Position numbers and translations under genes: made by a program. Shown here in pieces: positions 1-5,477 of a DNA stretch of 26,547 nt. The stretch covers positions 1 to 26,547 of IMG/VR virus record IMGVR_UViG_3300037285_000086. The stretch is one strand, 5' to 3'. Position 1 is the stretch's first letter; each line of letters begins with the position of its first letter. Below the pieces are notes generated by a model. It saw only the letters and a list, made by a program, of their open reading frames with translations. It made no database searches and was not told the DNA's origin. This DNA is from a virus.

Positions 1-14
1 GGCCCTTCGGGGCC
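1..14 (+). other. UUCG-loop hairpin at window edge
   Basis: A perfect 5-bp stem (GGCCC/GGGCC) closes a TTCG tetraloop, an unusually stable RNA fold. No T-run follows, so it is not a classical intrinsic terminator. It may be the 3' end of a terminator or processing hairpin of the upstream gene, which lies outside the window. Confidence 0.4.
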
Positions 15-41
15 AGTCACCCAGACGAAAGGAATACGAAC

Positions 42-281
42 ATGATGGCATTTTACACACAGCAAGCAGACCAGATTCTACCTATCTTTGGCGTTAGTTC
101 TTTTGAGGAAGCACGCGACTTAGTTGGCTCCTCGGGTCACGGCAGCATTGTCATAAGCAGCGATGCAGTTTACATGAATCCGCTGACCGGATCGGTAGAT
201 TTTGATGGTAACTGGGATACTCTGGAAGATGTTGTCGAGGTTGTTTACTGCTCAGTCACTGAGGCATGGGTAGAAGCATGA
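42..281 (+). CDS. hypothetical small phage protein
   Basis: A 79-residue acidic protein of no family I recognise. An AGGA-type ribosome binding site (about 29-33) precedes the paired ATG codons at 42 and 45. The chain has no signal peptide, membrane segment or cysteine cluster; it contains one Cys near the end and many Asp/Glu. Its TGA overlaps the ATG of the next gene (ATGA at 278-281), so the two are probably translationally coupled. It opens a run of small accessory genes upstream of the tail-completion gene, which suggests a moron-type cargo gene rather than a virion component. Coding status is supported by the overlap and ribosome site; function is unknown. Confidence 0.65.
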   Translation: MMAFYTQQADQILPIFGVSSFEEARDLVGSSGHGSIVISSDAVYMNPLTGSVDFDGNWDTLEDVVEVVYCSVTEAWVEA

Positions 282-544
282 CCCAAGCAACACCAGTATG
301 GGAGTACATAGCCACCCGGCACAACGGCAACGTGACGCGAGCGGCCAAGGCATTAGGCATGGACCGTTCCAACATTCACAGGTACATGAAGACCGCGCAC
401 GTCGTTAACGGTAAATTTTACAATCAGTATTCTTCTGTGGCGGCTTTAAAATATGTCATTGAGCTAACAGAGAGTTATGCAGGCAAAGATTCAGTCGAGA
501 TAATTGATCAGCTAAAAAGAATGCTCGCTGAAATGGAGGGGTAA
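278..544 (+). CDS. Fis-type helix-turn-helix protein, paralog 1 of 3
   Basis: An 88-residue protein started at the ATG overlapping the previous stop (ATGA); an in-frame ATG at 266 lies inside the preceding gene and is less likely. Residues about 6-40 carry a Fis-like HTH: W-E-Y-I, then GNVTRAAKALGMDRSNIHRY, ending in VVNGKFY. The C-terminal half is an amphipathic helical extension that the two paralogs (546-713, 3194-3367) lack. It is likely a small DNA-binding protein; its target is unknown. Fis-type HTH folds bind DNA as dimers, and the extra C-terminal helix could provide the dimer interface (inference). It lies in an accessory gene run between head genes (outside the window) and tail genes. 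Confidence 0.75.
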   Translation: MTQATPVWEYIATRHNGNVTRAAKALGMDRSNIHRYMKTAHVVNGKFYNQYSSVAALKYVIELTESYAGKDSVEIIDQLKRMLAEMEG

Positions 545-545
545 C

Positions 546-713
546 ATGGCCCAGGCTACGCCAGCGTGGGAGTACGTAGCGATAAGTCATGGCTCAAACG
601 TTGGCCGTGCGGCCTCTGCGATGGGAGTGTTACCCGATACTCTAAAGAAGGCCATGAACAGCGGGTATGTCATTAACGGCAGGCTTTACACCATAAAAAG
701 GAAAGCAAAATGA
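546..713 (+). CDS. Fis-type mini-HTH protein, paralog 2 of 3
   Basis: A 55-residue ORF beginning one base after the previous stop. It starts MAQATPAWEYVAISHGSN, matching the previous gene's MTQATPVWEYIATRHNGN, so the pair looks like a tandem duplication followed by divergence. The HTH core reads NVGRAASAMGVLPDTLKKAM, followed by the C-terminal signature SGYVINGRLYT, which is nearly identical to that of the third paralog at 3194-3367. It consists of essentially the HTH alone. Its TGA overlaps the ATG of the next gene (710). It probably binds DNA; partner and target are unknown. Conservation with two paralogs makes it a real gene despite its length. Confidence 0.75.
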   Translation: MAQATPAWEYVAISHGSNVGRAASAMGVLPDTLKKAMNSGYVINGRLYTIKRKAK

Positions 714-1024
714 AAACACTAACAGCCCTAACCCTAGCCATCCTAATGGCCCTATCTACAACAGCAGCAAGCGAAGAACAAGCAAGCTGTGAACAGATCG
801 CAGGGATTGCAAAGAGCATAATGACAGCACACCAGAGCGGCGTCAGCATCGTTGATATGATGGCCATAACCAAAGGCAACAAGCTACTCCAGACCATAAC
901 CATTGAGGCTTACGAGGGCGCTCGCTACTCTACCAGCACGTTCAAGGAAAGCGAGATAGCCAAGTTCCGCGACAGGTGGTATATGTGGTGTTATAAATTG
1001 CAGGCTAATAAAACTGAGTCTTAA
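710..1024 (+). CDS. secreted/periplasmic conserved phage protein
   Basis: A 104-residue protein with a Sec signal peptide: MKT, a hydrophobic stretch to about residue 19, and a probable cleavage near TTAAS|EEQ. The mature part is helical, with two cysteines (CEQIAG near the start and MWCYK near the end) that could form a disulfide. The pattern of CEQ...IM-TA-Q-G, then AYE-RYS and a C-terminal W/C-rich helix, resembles a small exported protein family common in phages of Gammaproteobacteria, usually without a known function. Exported morons often alter the host envelope or exclude other phages; that role is inference here. It overlaps the previous gene by ATGA. Confidence 0.75.
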   Translation: MKTLTALTLAILMALSTTAASEEQASCEQIAGIAKSIMTAHQSGVSIVDMMAITKGNKLLQTITIEAYEGARYSTSTFKESEIAKFRDRWYMWCYKLQANKTES

Positions 1025-1184
1025 ATTTCCGATCAAGCCCAGGCAGTGGTGGCGCTAATAACACTGTCAGCCAGAGCCCGCCGCATCTCCTAGTAGTACC
1101 GTATAGGCGGGTGATCTGGACGGAGAAGCTACGAGACAGCTAGACCCGCAGACGCGGGCATTAATTCTAACGGGAGTGGATGGG
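1025..1184 (+). other. intergenic stretch with hairpins
   Basis: About 160 bases without a convincing gene. There is an inverted repeat CCCGCC (1077-1082)/GGCGGG (1106-1111) and a tight hairpin CCCGC-AGAC-GCGGG (1145-1158) followed by a weakly T-rich CATTAATTCT, possibly a poor terminator. The frame after the stop of the 710 gene stays open for 22 codons (to about 1090), but nothing shows that it is translated. Confidence 0.4.
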
Positions 1185-1307
1185 ATGAAATTTAGAAAAA
1201 AGCCAGTAGTGATTGATGCGATTCAGTGGACAGGCAACAACACAAAAGATTGCATTAATTTTTTAGGTGATCGCGGGTTTTTGCTATACTCCAGCAACGG
1301 AACATAA
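1185..1307 (+). pseudogene. 3'-truncated 'PVVIDAIQW' phage gene
   Basis: A 40-codon ORF that begins MKFRKKPVVIDAIQWTGN, the N-terminal signature of a widespread small phage protein (usually about 80-110 residues, with a later PGDW/PGDY motif). After FLGDRGFLLYSS the frame ends, so the C-terminal half is missing. The remaining 3' part contains the extended -10 element TGCTATACT used for the following tail gene. This looks like a remnant truncated when the late promoter or tail segment was joined to it. A start with an upstream GGGAGTGG is present, so a short peptide could still be made. Confidence 0.6.
1282..1290 (+). promoter_or_regulatory. extended -10 promoter for tail-completion gene
   Basis: TGCTATACT is an extended -10 (TGnTATAAT-like) ending 29 bases before the ATG at 1320. 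The flanking CGCGGG upstream and TATACTCC resemble the two late promoters at 3420-3454 and 5478-5512, although the CCCGCTATTTCCC box is absent. No good -35 hexamer is visible. Confidence 0.45.
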
Positions 1308-1319
1308 CAGGTGGTGGGC

Positions 1320-1712
1320 ATGGCTAACGTAACCATAGATCAGTGGGTTGCCAAGTCTCAGGCGCGGCTAGATGCTGTGTGGAAGACTGCGGCACAAGAT
1401 ATTGTGCGCGAAGTGCAGACCCCAAGGGCTAAGGGCGGAAAATTACCAGTGGACACGGCCTTCATGCGCAACAGCTTTTCCGCAGACGTGAACAAGATCC
1501 CAAGCGGCAACGGAAGCTCAGCGTACACTGCCGGGCCAATTAGCATTGTGATAAACATGGCCAAGATTGGCGACCAAGTTGTATTTGGATGGGCCGCAAA
1601 TTACGCCATCTACATGGAAGTGCGTTACAGTTTTTTAAGATCAGCGGCACAAAACTGGCAGCAGATCGTCGATAAATCAGCACAGAAAGTTAGAACGAGG
1701 GTAGGCGGATGA
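1320..1712 (+). CDS. tail-completion / HK97 gp10-like protein
   Basis: A 130-residue protein. The start at 1320 is chosen because AGGTGG (1309-1314) sits correctly upstream. The sequence has the style of small head-tail joining or tail-completion proteins: an amphipathic N-terminal helix (QWVAKSQARLDAVWKTAA), then PVDTAFMRNSF, a beta-rich centre and NYAIYMEVRY near residue 100, followed by a C-terminal helix. In HK97 gp10-like proteins the 'D-T-G-x-L-R-x-S' and 'Y-A-x-x-x-E-x-G' positions are typical, and both have counterparts here (inference from remembered family pattern). Its position just upstream of the tail terminator gene fits the usual siphophage order. Confidence 0.65.
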   Translation: MANVTIDQWVAKSQARLDAVWKTAAQDIVREVQTPRAKGGKLPVDTAFMRNSFSADVNKIPSGNGSSAYTAGPISIVINMAKIGDQVVFGWAANYAIYMEVRYSFLRSAAQNWQQIVDKSAQKVRTRVGG

Positions 1713-1927
1713 GCAAACATATTCACACGCCAGGCGACGGTAAAGGTTACAGACAGACATTTGTAAACGGCAATAAAATCAAAAACGTTTTTTATGCCGA
1801 CGAAAAAAAAGGAATAGTCAAGTTTTATCCTTTACCTTTGCATATAAAAAGGCCGGAATGCGACATTATGTACAGCCGCACTTTGAGAGGTAACGTGACC
1901 GTGGAGTTTATCAATGACCACAACTAA
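1709..1927 (+). CDS. hypothetical phage protein, accessory
   Basis: A 72-residue, basic, beta-rich protein without signal or membrane segment. It begins at an ATG overlapping the tail-completion stop (ATGA at 1709-1712). Motifs visible are QTFVNGNKIKNVFYAD, GIVKFYPLP and RTLRGNVTVEF. Similar short 'FVNG...VF-AD...GIV' proteins occur in many phages without known function, as far as I recall. It is AT-richer than its neighbours and separates two genes normally adjacent in siphophages, so it is probably an inserted accessory gene. Confidence 0.65.
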   Translation: MSKHIHTPGDGKGYRQTFVNGNKIKNVFYADEKKGIVKFYPLPLHIKRPECDIMYSRTLRGNVTVEFINDHN

Positions 1928-2177
1928 GACAGTAATAAAGCAATCCCTGTTCACAAAGATTGTCAATAAAATTAGGCAAGGGAGCGCCAAAAAGCAGCGC
2001 ATAGCTTTGGCTCAATCTAAAAGCTATAAACTTGTTCTCGCGGACTGCTCGGCTGGAATATTTGCAAAAGTTTATGCGCCAAACGGTGAAGAATTGCCGG
2101 GGGTTCTTGGTTATGAAATTTGGCCTTGTGCCGATGGAACGCATAACATTTTTCTTACTTTGAAGATGCGGGAATAA
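1914..2177 (+). CDS. hypothetical protein with N-terminus copied from tail terminator
   Basis: An 87-residue protein whose first 15 residues (MTTTKTVIKQSLFTK) mirror the start of the following tail-terminator gene (MPTTTNTAIAQTLFTK), at DNA level as well. After that the two diverge completely: this protein continues as a basic, beta-rich chain ending YEIWPCADGTHNIFLTL. Its start overlaps the previous gene by 14 bases. The simplest reading is an insertion that duplicated the 5' end of the recipient gene, supplying the cargo gene with a working start region. Function unknown. Confidence 0.6.
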   Translation: MTTTKTVIKQSLFTKIVNKIRQGSAKKQRIALAQSKSYKLVLADCSAGIFAKVYAPNGEELPGVLGYEIWPCADGTHNIFLTLKMRE

Positions 2178-2228
2178 ATCATGCCAACAACAACTAACAC
2201 AGCAATAGCACAGACCCTGTTCACAAAA
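1914..2228. repeat. diverged direct repeat of a gene start
   Basis: About 45 bases at 1914-1958 and 48 bases at 2181-2228 are homologous (shared CTGTTCACAAA near the end and ACAACTAA near the start; one codon longer in the right copy). They bound a 220-base unique segment, as expected for an insertion with a duplicated junction. Confidence 0.6.
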
Positions 2229-2582
2229 CTTGCGGCTGCATCTCTCGGCTACCCCATTGCCTACCCCGGCCAAGAATTTACGCCGCCAAACTCAGGAGTG
2301 TGGCTAGAGCCTATGGTCATGCCTAATGCTGGAATCGACAACGGACTGGCACCAACAGACGAAACTGTGCCGCAGGGGTTGTTTCAGGTTAGCGTGTTTA
2401 ACAGGCCCGGGCCTGGCGCTTATATCGCGACCAGCAGGGCAGCGGATGAGGTCAAGGCGGCATTCCTGAAGAACGCGACAATCACGGGCTTGGTTCGAGT
2501 ACAGCGCAATCCGTACAGCTTTGAGATCCAGCCAGAAGATGATCGATTGGCGGTTATTGTCACAATACCGTATACAGGGTAA
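2181..2582 (+). CDS. tail terminator (DUF4128-like) protein
   Basis: A 133-residue protein with the pattern of phage tail terminator/minor tail proteins of the DUF4128 type: an N-terminal helix (AIAQTLFTKLAA), YPGQEFTPPNSGVWLEP, a central GLFQVSVFNRPGPG strand region, a helix with RAADEVKAAF and a final basic-hydrophobic beta strand (RLAVIVTIPYTG). Tail terminators form a ring capping the tail tube and joining it to the head. It lies directly before the terminator at 2619-2640 and upstream of the major tail protein, separated from that only by an accessory cassette; this is the standard position. Confidence 0.75.
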   Translation: MPTTTNTAIAQTLFTKLAAASLGYPIAYPGQEFTPPNSGVWLEPMVMPNAGIDNGLAPTDETVPQGLFQVSVFNRPGPGAYIATSRAADEVKAAFLKNATITGLVRVQRNPYSFEIQPEDDRLAVIVTIPYTG

Positions 2583-2618
2583 ACTGTTGCCTGGCTCGTC
2601 GTGATGACGCCCTTTCTG

Positions 2619-2640
2619 CCCTGCTTATGTGGGGTTTTTT
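2619..2640 (+). terminator. intrinsic terminator after tail terminator gene
   Basis: A CCCTGC/GTGGGG stem (two G-U pairs) with TTAT loop is followed by six T. Just upstream (2598-2610) is a CGTCGTGATGACG inverted repeat similar to the leader hairpin at 3481-3495. Confidence 0.6.
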
Positions 2641-2653
2641 GTGGGTGTAGGTG

Positions 2654-2681
2654 TTGCTTTTTTGCTCCACAGTGTTAATGT
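2654..2681 (+). promoter_or_regulatory. TTGCTT-N16-TAATGT promoter of A1-B1 cassette
   Basis: The -35 TTGCTT (2654-2659), a 16-base spacer and -10 TAATGT (2676-2681) match the promoters at 5011-5038 and 25076-25103 in spacing and flanks (AGTGTTAATGTTGA here). It sits between a terminator and a strong AAGGAAA ribosome site, so it drives the A1-B1-HTH3 cassette on its own. Confidence 0.65.
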
Positions 2682-2722
2682 TGACTGGTAGAAGGCCAAT
2701 AAACAGAAGAAAGGAAATAAAC

Positions 2723-2968
2723 ATGAAAAACTTATCTCAATACTCAAAAGAACAAAAAGACTATTTAATTGAAAGGGCTAAATTTGCAGAAAATGGCGCC
2801 AAGGTTTTGGACGAAATGGCCGATGAACTTAGGTCATTAAATTTTGCCATTGAAGCGTGCGGCCGCGATGGAAAAATTGAGTATGAAAAGGCTTGTTCCT
2901 TGGCAGTGTCGGTTGTCAAAATCGCGGCCAACTATCTAAGCAATAGCGGAAATCCAAAAAATGGTTAA
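2723..2968 (+). CDS. cassette protein A1 (unknown family, duplicated)
   Basis: An 81-residue, mostly helical soluble protein with start at 2723 set by AAGGAAA (2711-2717). The core holds KVLDEMADELRSLNFAIEAC followed by GRDGKIEYEKAC and a C-terminal helix ending IAANYLSN. Protein A2 at 23628-23861 has the same core (KVLEDMAHELRSLSFAIEAC, then GHDGAIEYKKVC and IIANYLPN), so the two are clear paralogs. Two cysteines are conserved between copies. I do not recognise the family. It overlaps B1 by 8 bases and shares a private promoter and terminator with it, so the pair is expressed as a unit inside the late tail region. The DNA is AT-richer than the structural genes. Confidence 0.75.
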   Translation: MKNLSQYSKEQKDYLIERAKFAENGAKVLDEMADELRSLNFAIEACGRDGKIEYEKACSLAVSVVKIAANYLSNSGNPKNG

Positions 2969-3197
2969 GGGCTACTACATTTGTGACACTCAAGAAAAAG
3001 TAAGATTGACAAAGTGGAGCCGCTCTCTTTCCGAGGCGGTCGCTAGATGCAAGCGTCTAAACAAAAGTAACGACGAAAGAAACGGGCGCGTAATGGCTAG
3101 ATTCTTTTGCGGAGATTGGGAAGACGTTTCTTTGACCATGAATGTGATAAGCGGGGTAAGAGAATGGCCAGTTCAGAATTATGCCCAAGGTGCATGA
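2961..3197 (+). CDS. cassette protein B1 (unknown family, duplicated)
   Basis: A 78-residue basic protein. Motifs in order: YYICDTQEKVRLTKW, a helix with CKRLNKSNDERNGRVMAR, then FFCGDWEDVSLTMNVIS and a C-terminal REWPV. Protein B2 (23866-24111) keeps YICD, RLxKWxR, CKRLNKxND, NGRxMARxFCGDW and WP, so all three cysteines and the tryptophans are conserved. Conserved Cys/Trp/Asp suggests a compact fold, possibly metal-binding or disulfide-stabilised; this is inference. The start overlaps A1's stop, implying coupled translation. Its own stop overlaps the start of the third HTH paralog (ATGA at 3194). Confidence 0.75.
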   Translation: MVKGYYICDTQEKVRLTKWSRSLSEAVARCKRLNKSNDERNGRVMARFFCGDWEDVSLTMNVISGVREWPVQNYAQGA

Positions 3198-3367
3198 GAT
3201 CATCAAATTCAACGCCTTTGTGGTGGTACATAACAACAAAGCATAAATGCAACGTAACCGATGCAGCCAAGGCACTGGGAAAAGCCCGATCAACAATAAA
3301 TCGAAATATTAACTCTGGATACGTTATTAACGGCAATCTTTACACGAGTAAGGGGGATACAAAATGA
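3194..3367 (+). CDS. Fis-type mini-HTH protein, paralog 3 of 3
   Basis: A 57-residue protein. The start at 3194 is preferred over an in-frame ATG at 3164 because it overlaps the B1 stop (ATGA), has AAGGTG just upstream, and gives the same length as paralog 2. The HTH reads CNVTDAAKALGKARSTINRN, followed by NSGYVINGNLYTS, matching NSGYVINGRLYT of paralog 2 (546-713). It closes the A1-B1 cassette and is followed by a terminator. It may regulate the cassette or a nearby promoter, but nothing in the sequence proves the target. The second A-B copy (23628-24111) lacks this third gene. Confidence 0.7.
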   Translation: MRSSNSTPLWWYITTKHKCNVTDAAKALGKARSTINRNINSGYVINGNLYTSKGDTK

Positions 3368-3385
3368 CCTAAGCCACAACACCAC

Positions 3386-3405
3386 AGCCCCACACCGGGG
3401 CTTTT
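3386..3405 (+). terminator. intrinsic terminator ending A1-B1-HTH3 cassette
   Basis: AGCCCC (3386-3391) pairs with GGGGCT (3397-3402) around ACACC and is followed by a short T-run. It lies 18 bases after the HTH3 stop and immediately before the late promoter at 3420. Confidence 0.7.
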
Positions 3406-3419
3406 GTCGCTCCCAAACC

Positions 3420-3454
3420 CCCGCTATTTCCCCCGCCCGCGCATGTGCTATACT
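3420..3454 (+). promoter_or_regulatory. late promoter copy 1 (major tail protein)
   Basis: CCCGCTATTTCCC (3420-3432), an 11-base GC-rich spacer and TGTGCTATACT (3444-3454). The last part is an extended -10. There is no TTGACA-like -35; the conserved box lies where an activator or alternative factor would touch. The same 35-bp layout is repeated at 5478-5512 before the tape measure gene. Confidence 0.65.
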
Positions 3455-3480
3455 CCCCACAGCAGTTTCTAGGACTGCCC

Positions 3481-3495
3481 TCGTCGTGACGACGA
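3481..3495 (+). promoter_or_regulatory. leader hairpin of major tail protein mRNA
   Basis: TCGTCG/CGACGA forms a perfect 6-bp stem around TGA. It ends 25 bases before the ATG at 3521. A comparable hairpin with a GTGA loop lies 26 bases before the tape measure start (5538-5551). Possible mRNA-stabilising or translation element. Confidence 0.5.
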
Positions 3496-3520
3496 TATTA
3501 TCCAAATCTGGAGCACACGC

Positions 3521-3976
3521 ATGGCTAAAATTACCAGTACTGGCACGATCCTATCTGTAGTAGCAGAAGACCCCGCAACTTTTAACGAATCCGGCTACGA
3601 AGCATTAACCTACGTTGCTGTCGGCGAAGTTATTGACCTGCCCCCATACGGTCCAAACGTCCAAGTCGTCGAATCAAACCCGCTTGCCTCCGGCATTACT
3701 GAAAAGTTCAAAGGCTTTATTAACTTTGGCTCTCAGTCTATTGGCCTGGAATTTGACGCCGCAGACGCTGGTCAGATCATTCTTGCCGCAGGCGTTGAGG
3801 GTGCTACTAAAAACACTCAGCACGCTTTCAAGATCGAATACCAAGACGGCTCAGTTGACTTCTACAGCGCGCGAATTTTCAGCTACACCAAAGCGCCAGG
3901 CAGTGCTAACAGCATGGTCGGATCGACTGTGCAGGTAGAAATCAATACACCCATTACCCGTGTAGCAGCGGCGTAA
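3521..3976 (+). CDS. major tail (tube) protein
   Basis: A 151-residue beta-rich protein of the size and pattern of siphophage tail tube proteins: MAKITSTGTILSV at the start, GEVIDLPPYGPN, a central FKGFINFGSQSIGLEF strand pair, FKIEYQDGSVDFYSARIFSY and a last strand VGSTVQVEINTPITRV. Such proteins stack as hexameric rings to make the tail tube. The start is set by TGGAGCACACGC upstream of the ATG. It has its own late promoter and leader hairpin, as expected for a high-level product, and is followed by the tail-assembly chaperone pair. Family assignment rests on position, size and strand pattern. Confidence 0.85.
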   Translation: MAKITSTGTILSVVAEDPATFNESGYEALTYVAVGEVIDLPPYGPNVQVVESNPLASGITEKFKGFINFGSQSIGLEFDAADAGQIILAAGVEGATKNTQHAFKIEYQDGSVDFYSARIFSYTKAPGSANSMVGSTVQVEINTPITRVAAA

Positions 3977-3989
3977 CGAGTAAACAGTT

Positions 3990-4041
3990 TTGACGGGCTA
4001 GGGCAACCGAAGAGCGGCTTCATCCACCGCCTGCCCGTCAA
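3990..4041 (+). other. stem-loop between tail tube and chaperone genes
   Basis: TTGACGGGC (3990-3998) is perfectly complementary to GCCCGTCAA (4033-4041). The loop contains further pairing potential (GCGG/CCGC). No T-run follows. It may lower read-through or protect the tube-protein mRNA 3' end so the chaperone is made at lower level (inference). Confidence 0.5.
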
Positions 4042-4075
4042 CCTAAATCGGATGCTTATCGCAAGGCATGAGATA

Positions 4076-4507
4076 ATGAAAATTGAAAAAGATATTTCCA
4101 GCAACTTTCTAAATATGTTCGACACTGAATCCGCTTCGGAATCCGGTTCATGGCTCCATTTAGAGCGCCCAGATAAGCGGGGCGCGCTTTGTTATCTTGA
4201 CAAAGAAATGACTGTTCCTTGTAGGATAAAATTAAAGGGTCCTGACTCGGAGGAGTGGGGTTCATTTTCGCGTCAGTCTCAAAAAGACAAAGAAAAAAAG
4301 CTAAAACGCACGGGCAAAGAAGACGCCGTATATGAAGCGAAGCTGTGGTCACGAATGACCATTGAAGTTGAAAACATTCCGGGCTATGAAAGCCCTGATA
4401 GAAATGCTTTGTTTGAAATGTATTTAAAGCACAAAGATATGCGCACCCAAGCTCTTTACTACGTGATTAACCAAGAAAATTTTATTCAAGGGGACGAGAG
4501 CTATTAA
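4076..4507 (+). CDS. tail assembly chaperone, G-like product
   Basis: A 143-residue charged protein read in the zero frame; the ATG at 4076 is preferred to 4052 because it is closer to GAG/AAGG signals and begins MKIEKDISSNFLNMF. In siphophages the gene between tail tube and tape measure encodes the chaperone G and, by -1 frameshifting, the longer GT, which together load the tube protein on the tape measure. Here AAATTTT at 4477-4483 sits 22 bases before the stop, as in that family. Residues in the middle (SRMTIEVENIPGYESPDRNALFEMYL) are followed by the slippery run at codons NF. Confidence 0.75.
   Translation: MKIEKDISSNFLNMFDTESASESGSWLHLERPDKRGALCYLDKEMTVPCRIKLKGPDSEEWGSFSRQSQKDKEKKLKRTGKEDAVYEAKLWSRMTIEVENIPGYESPDRNALFEMYLKHKDMRTQALYYVINQENFIQGDESY
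4477..4483 (+). promoter_or_regulatory. programmed -1 frameshift site AAATTTT
   Basis: In the zero frame this reads A-AAT-TTT, a standard X-XXY-YYZ heptamer. The -1 frame is closed by TAA at 4468-4470 and then open from 4471 to 4953, so the slip falls exactly in the permitted window. After slipping, the product continues Y-S-R-G-R-E-L-L-K-L-W. Confidence 0.75.
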
Positions 4508-4953
4508 AGCTCTGGGCCTCGCAGATAGGTTGGTTACACTCAGTACCACAGCGCCAGCGCAAAGAAGACAAGCGCAACCGCTACGAGCAGTACGGCGAAG
4601 GGCATCCATACACTTGCATTCCTGAAATACGGGGGCTGGAGTACCTGGCAAGTGCGGTTCAGGAGCTAGGGCTAGTTGGTCAGGGCGGTATGTCAATCAG
4701 CCCTACAAGCTGGCAGGAGATAGAGAGCTACATCCGGCTAACCGGGTCGTGGCTCTCTAGCTGGGATGCACAGATGCTGATGGAGATGTCTAGGGCTTAT
4801 GTCAATTGGCGCAACAAGGGCAGCGAGCAAAAAGACATTTCCGATGACGTGCCTTATATTGAGCGCAATGAAGAAACGCTGGCAGCTATGCAGACGCACT
4901 TGATGGACAGCAGAGACAGATCAGCCGATTTGGCGGCGCAAGCAACGAAGTAA
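4483..4953 (+). CDS. T domain of frameshifted tail chaperone GT
   Basis: This 156-codon extension is made by joining 4076-4483 to 4483-4953 (-1 shift), giving a GT protein of about 292 residues. The segment from 4483 to 4690 has no start codon with a ribosome site, yet translates cleanly: YSRGRELLKLWASQIGW, then RYEQYGEGHPYTC, GLEYLASAVQELGLVG. An internal ATG at 4690 (MSISPTSWQEIESYIRLTGS) begins an 87-residue ORF that is only the distal part of this frame. In lambda the T part contacts the tube protein while G contacts the tape measure. The region is followed by a terminator. Confidence 0.75.
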   Translation, partial: YSRGRELLKLWASQIGWLHSVPQRQRKEDKRNRYEQYGEGHPYTCIPEIRGLEYLASAVQELGLVGQGGMSISPTSWQEIESYIRLTGSWLSSWDAQMLMEMSRAYVNWRNKGSEQKDISDDVPYIERNEETLAAMQTHLMDSRDRSADLAAQATK

Positions 4954-4964
4954 TTTTAGTGCGT

Positions 4965-4997
4965 GCAGGGAGGGCTTAGGGCTTTTCCTGCTTTTTT
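4965..4997 (+). terminator. intrinsic terminator after GT chaperone
   Basis: GCAGG (4965-4969) pairs with CCTGC (4987-4991), with extra pairing inside, followed by six T. It ends the tail tube/chaperone unit before the second accessory cassette. Confidence 0.6.
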
Positions 4998-5010
4998 GTT
5001 CCCTAAAGTG

Positions 5011-5038
5011 TTGCACTGTTGCGCCTGTGTGTTATTGT
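5011..5038 (+). promoter_or_regulatory. TTGCAC-N16-TATTGT promoter of second accessory cassette
   Basis: TTGCAC (5011-5016), a 16-base spacer and TATTGT (5033-5038), embedded in CTGTGTGTTATTGTTGA. It has the same design as 2654-2681 and 25076-25103 and lies between a terminator and the 5079 gene. Confidence 0.65.
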
Positions 5039-5078
5039 TGAGTGGTAAAAGGAAATTAACCAAAACGGAGAAAGCGAC

Positions 5079-5384
5079 ATGAATAATTCTGACTTGCTGA
5101 ACTTTATTGAAGACGATGAAATCCTACGAGTTGCAAAAGATGCAGACCTTATAAGTTGGGAGTGGGGAACAGAAAGCAATCTTGAAAAGCTGGCGATGAT
5201 AGAAGGCGCGGCTATAATGCTGAAAGAGCTTTTAAACGATAGCCCTATTTTTTTTACTGGCAAAAAAGGGAAAGAAATTCTTTTATGGAAGATGCTAAAA
5301 GTTGAGGTGCAAGAAAAATCAGACGATTACACGGATCGCCAAACTCTAGTAAGCTTGGGTGAATTTGAGAGAGAAGATGAATAA
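5079..5384 (+). CDS. hypothetical acidic accessory protein
   Basis: A 101-residue, strongly acidic, helical protein (MNNSDLLNFIEDDEILRVAK at the start, LAMIEGAAIMLKELL in the middle, a Glu/Asp-rich tail). No signal peptide or family match that I recognise. It is alone between its own TTGCAC-type promoter and an intrinsic terminator at 5446-5466, so it is an autonomous moron inserted between the chaperone and tape measure genes. It is AT-richer than neighbours. A highly acidic small phage protein could be a DNA mimic or inhibitor, but this is speculation. Confidence 0.65.
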   Translation: MNNSDLLNFIEDDEILRVAKDADLISWEWGTESNLEKLAMIEGAAIMLKELLNDSPIFFTGKKGKEILLWKMLKVEVQEKSDDYTDRQTLVSLGEFEREDE

Positions 5385-5445
5385 TCAAATATAGTTGACA
5401 ATCTATTTTGGCAGCTTTTATTTAAGATTAAAATTATTTTATCGG

Positions 5446-5466
5446 CCCTGTTTTCAGGGTCTTTTT
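5446..5466 (+). terminator. intrinsic terminator of second accessory cassette
   Basis: CCCTG-TTTT-CAGGG is followed by TCTTTTT. It lies directly before late promoter copy 2, the same order as terminator then promoter at 3386-3454. Confidence 0.75.
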
Positions 5467-5477
5467 ACGTCTAGCCT

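Noticed and set aside
673-903. Minus-strand membrane-like ORF opposite the secreted protein
   Set aside because: It is a shadow of the plus-strand gene, which has a signal peptide and a coupled start.
2651-2722. N-terminal extension of gene A1
   Set aside because: It would cover the promoter 2654-2681 and the ribosome site; paralog A2 has no such extension.
4690-4953. Independent 87-residue gene starting at ATG 4690
   Set aside because: The same frame codes without stop from 4471, and the slippery AAATTTT explains its expression as the T part of a chaperone.
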